Position numbers and translations under genes: made by a program
Assembly (NCBI RefSeq): GCF_020497125.1
Contig: NC_059075.1
Span: 64,065,321-64,129,320 of the forward strand
Direction of reading: 5' to 3'
DNA from: Mauremys mutica
Lineage: Eukaryota > Chordata > Testudines > Geoemydidae
Length of the DNA stretch: 64,000 bases
Part shown: positions 55,880 through 64,000 of the stretch, in pieces
Numbering within the stretch: position 1 is the stretch's first letter
Layout: each line of letters opens with the position of its first letter
The notes under the pieces: model-generated
Seen by the model: the letters and a program-made list of their open reading frames with translations, nothing else
The model's database searches: none
Told to the model about the DNA's origin: nothing

Positions 55880-56323
55880 CCATAGGTGATAAGCAAGTTG
55901 CACTCATTCGCTGTGCAATTTGAAACTCAGGGTGGAGGGGACCAGAGCATTGCCTCTGAAAAAGTTCAAATATCTGTTTTTAAAGTACAGTAAAATGTGA
56001 AAATCATTTCCTATGTAGTGAGCTTTCCCCCTCTTAAAAATATACTATAGTCACATGATTTATTCAATATACTTACTCTGATGCTATAAAAACACTAACT
56101 TGGGTAACAATTTCCAGAGAAACCACATTTAACTTTTAAACCCAGTACAAAGCAATGGCTATTTTAACAAATTTTAGACTACTTTTCCACATTTAAACTA
56201 TAAATACATTTTTGGACAATGCCAGAGATTAAATAAGATACCTGAAGAATGACAAAGAGGAGATGGAAGATGAAACTCCAATTACAAAAAGCAATTCAAA
56301 AAATAAAGCAGGTTGACTCTCAC

Positions 56324-56504
56324 CTGCAAACGTCCTGGACAGTGGCAGGTGTATGCTGACAGGGTCTACTGACACTCTGTAACGTTTGCTTTCCAGAGTG
56401 TGGCCACATAGCTGAAGCACTGTCTTCTCCCGTGAATGACTACTTGTGCTGCACCTCATCACAGCTGTATGGCACTCTTTGTAAGCCTCCAGCAACAGGT
56501 CTTC
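56324..56504 (-). CDS. UBR1: UBR1 exon (window exon 5)
   Basis: A 181-base exon, phase 0 to 1, acceptor aattctag and donor gtgaga. It starts [20 protein letters not shown] and ends [12 protein letters not shown] with Gly split to the next exon. The middle ([20 protein letters not shown]) is the more variable part of the family. Confidence 0.95.
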
Positions 56505-57813
<1,309 letters not shown>

Positions 57814-58058
57814 TCACCAAGGTAAGTGATCAAATGCTTAAACAGAAAATCCCATAAACAGAAGGGAAAACATAGGCTGTTCACAGATGGCTAAAACAGC
57901 TATCCCCACCTACCCAAGATACAGATTTAAGAATCTGTAATCTCAGTTTTGTGTCTGCAACATGCAGAACATTACCATGGAGAGTACTATGTGAACAGAT
58001 GACAAATATTCCAATATCTTTGGAATGACACATTAGAAAAACATTAAATGTACAGTAC

Positions 58059-58158
58059 CTGCATGCAAGTCAGAATCCTCAGAAAAGACCGGAATCCTTC
58101 CAAAAATCGTACCCTCAATCTGTCAGTCCACACTGTAGGCTTAGTGATTAAGATATAC
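58059..58158 (-). CDS. UBR1: UBR1 exon (window exon 3)
   Basis: A 100-base exon, phase 2 to 0, acceptor ttgggacag and donor gtactg. It encodes (K)[15 protein letters not shown] and ends FLRILTCMQ. Its position and residues match the UBR1 helical domain directly upstream of the GMEE segment. Confidence 0.95.
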
Positions 58159-62415
<4,257 letters not shown>

Positions 62416-62514
62416 CAAAGTGGGTACAGTGAACATCTGAACTGAGAGAGCAGTCACTGAGAAACTTCTATCATGGTCATCACTGATGTATTCTTTTTGC
62501 AATGGCTTGTAATA
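62416..62514 (-). CDS. UBR1: UBR1 exon (window exon 1)
   Basis: Ninety-nine bases, phase 0 to 0, flanked by acceptor ctcacag and donor gtatgt on the minus strand. It encodes 33 residues beginning [17 protein letters not shown] and ending QMFTVPTL, which is near-identical to the human UBR1 helical region. This is the most 5' exon in the window. No earlier exon was found between here and 64000. Confidence 0.95.
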
Positions 62515-63755
62515 CTGTGAGAAGGAGAACATTGGGAAAATGATTAACAGCTAAAGTTAAATCAAAACAAAAACGTTTAATTTAATTTTCACTTGGAAGA
62601 AACACTACAGTTAAAATAGATGTCTTTATCACTCCCCAACAGCTCCAGATCAACACACATGAACTGCACAAAGCCCCATATCTAGCAGAGCATTTAATGT
62701 GGTTAACTTTATACAAGAGTAGTACCACTGATTCTTCTTTAAGTTAAGTACATGCTTAAGTGCTTTGCTGAATGGAACCTAATTCCCTTATTTCCCACAC
62801 TGCCATCCTTCTCCAAATAAGGGAAATAAAATACACCCCCACCCCTCCCAAGAAGTCAGTCTCTTGGCTCTTGAAATTACAAGAATCAGAAAACAGGTCT
62901 TTATCCCCTCCACAGAACAGAATATGGACTGTTCTGTTGAAGACCTGCCACCAAAAGCGCTATAGATTCAGCATAATTCTTTCCCTTTCATGTCCATTCC
63001 AAAGAGGAACATTGAGTGTCACTCACATTTTTGACTAGTAATATAAGTGAATTGTCTCTCAAAACAGAAAAAAATGTTCTGCTAGCCCTGACTTCATGTC
63101 CATTTCTCAAATATTGCATTATCTTAAAAAAAAAAAAAAAAAGAGAGTTTCCAGTTTATCCACTACTTCAATGGTAGCAGAAACCTAGCAGCATGTAGTA
63201 AAGCAATATATACTGTGATCATCACTGTTGCACATTAGCATGTACACCTATGCGTCCGAAGTGGGACTGAAGCAAGGACCCTGAACTCTGAGCTACGAGG
63301 GTTGCTAGTGCGCTCCATGTTGAAAGTTCATAAGTTTACAATCAAGACAATTCTCAGTAGTTCTAAAATTAACACCAGAATGGCCAGTCTATGGCTTTTA
63401 CCATCCATTCCATTAGGTTATAGCTGAACTTGCACCCCATTTTAGATTAGAGAAAGATTGCTGGTTCTCTAGGCCAAATTGCCTAGCACTCATCTCAACT
63501 AGTGAATACAGCATACAAGTTTTTTATATGTTTTGTTTTTTCTTGTATACTAATTTGTATCCTTAAATGGATACAGTATTGCTTCTCAGACACTTCAGCA
63601 ACTTCTTTCAAGGGTTGACCATGAAGAACTGTTTTGGAGCCAGTATCTACAGAACTTTACTGATACATGTATAACTTATTCATTATCACATTGTATCTCA
63701 ATAAGGTTTTGTCAAGGATTATTTAGAATCCTGAATTCCAGATGGACAGCATCTA
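62515..63755. other. Intron, no feature assigned
   Basis: AT-rich intron upstream of exon 1. Words ttaagtacatgcttaagtgc (62747-62766) match a short sauropsid repeat. An A run lies at 63126-63142. Confidence 0.4.
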
Positions 63756-64000
63756 CATTCAGAGAGGTAGCCGTGTTAGTCTGGTTCTGTAAAAGCAGCA
63801 AAGAATCCTGTGGCACCTTATAGACTAACAGACGTTTTGCAGCATGAGCTTTCGTGGGTGAATGCCCACTTCGTCGGATGCAAGAGACGTTTTGCAGGAT
63901 GAGCTTTCGTGGGTGAATGCCCACTTCGTCGGATGCAAGAGTGGAATTTCCACTCTTGCATCCGACGAAGTGGGCATTCACCCACGAAAGCTCATGCTGC
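63756..64000 (+). mobile_element. Palindromic PLE-terminal-like element, cut by window edge
   Basis: Begins cagagaggtagccgtgttag tctggttctg and proceeds as the copy at 18.6 kb. A 55-base unit is tandemly repeated (63831-63885, 63886-63940). A palindrome centred at 63947 follows, with arms 63894-63946 and 63948-64000 matching at 52 of 53 bases. The right arm carries the hammerhead-like core ccgacga, 5-bp stem, gaaa (63962-63989). The element continues beyond 64000. Confidence 0.75.

Overview
This is nuclear DNA from an amniote vertebrate, most likely a turtle. It holds twenty small GT-AG exons on the minus strand separated by large AT-rich introns. The introns are packed with CR1, L2, DIRS and Penelope-like retroelements, hAT-type MITEs, LTRs and a tRNA-derived SINE with a CR1-like tail. 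That combination is typical of turtles. The species call rests on repeat recognition from memory, because no database search was possible.

Host gene. Positions 62514 down to 11593 carry the middle of UBR1, the N-recognin E3 ubiquitin ligase of the Arg/N-degron pathway. The twenty exons total 2254 bases (751 codons plus one base). They splice with consistent phase and no stop codon from a helical region ([13 protein letters not shown]) to the start of the RING-H2 finger (CILCQEEQE). I choose UBR1 over UBR2 because of ALGPKRGP, the [23 protein letters not shown] stretch (compared piecewise) and the PPPPPPEF run. The UBR box exons lie beyond 64000. The remaining RING and C-terminal exons lie below position 1.

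1 to 11.6 kb (the intron after the RING-start exon). Two DIRS tyrosine-recombinase retrotransposons lie in UBR1 sense orientation. The first runs off the left edge. The second (5041-10796) is nearly complete: inverted terminal repeats, gag with 25-residue tandem repeats, RT-RNase H and tyrosine recombinase, all now broken by frameshifts.

11.6 to 26 kb. UBR1 exons alternate with a Penelope-like element (PLE) split by a solo LTR inside its GIY-YIG motif, a palindromic PLE-terminal-like repeat with a 13-bp target duplication, a hairpin repeat whose loop received another LTR, and a decayed plus-strand CR1.

26 to 42 kb. Exons with MITEs (hAT, with recognisable 8-bp target duplications), a non-autonomous DIRS-like element at 34.0-36.5 kb, a CR1 fragment and a TATA-bearing LTR-like element.

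42 to 56 kb. A near full-length, sense-oriented CR1 (42.5-47.6 kb) with a SINE in its 3' UTR, two L2 fragments, and a DIRS remnant that contains a tektin-like retropseudogene that in turn contains a SINE. Further CR1 and hAT copies follow.

56 to 64 kb. Mostly quiet intron with five exons. At the right edge a second PLE-terminal-like palindrome runs off the window.

The most unusual signal is a hammerhead-ribozyme-like core (CUGANGA, hairpin, GAAA) shared by the PLE 3' region and by both palindromic repeats. UBR1 is the only functional gene supported here. Every other sizeable ORF belongs to a decayed mobile element or to a compositional shadow.
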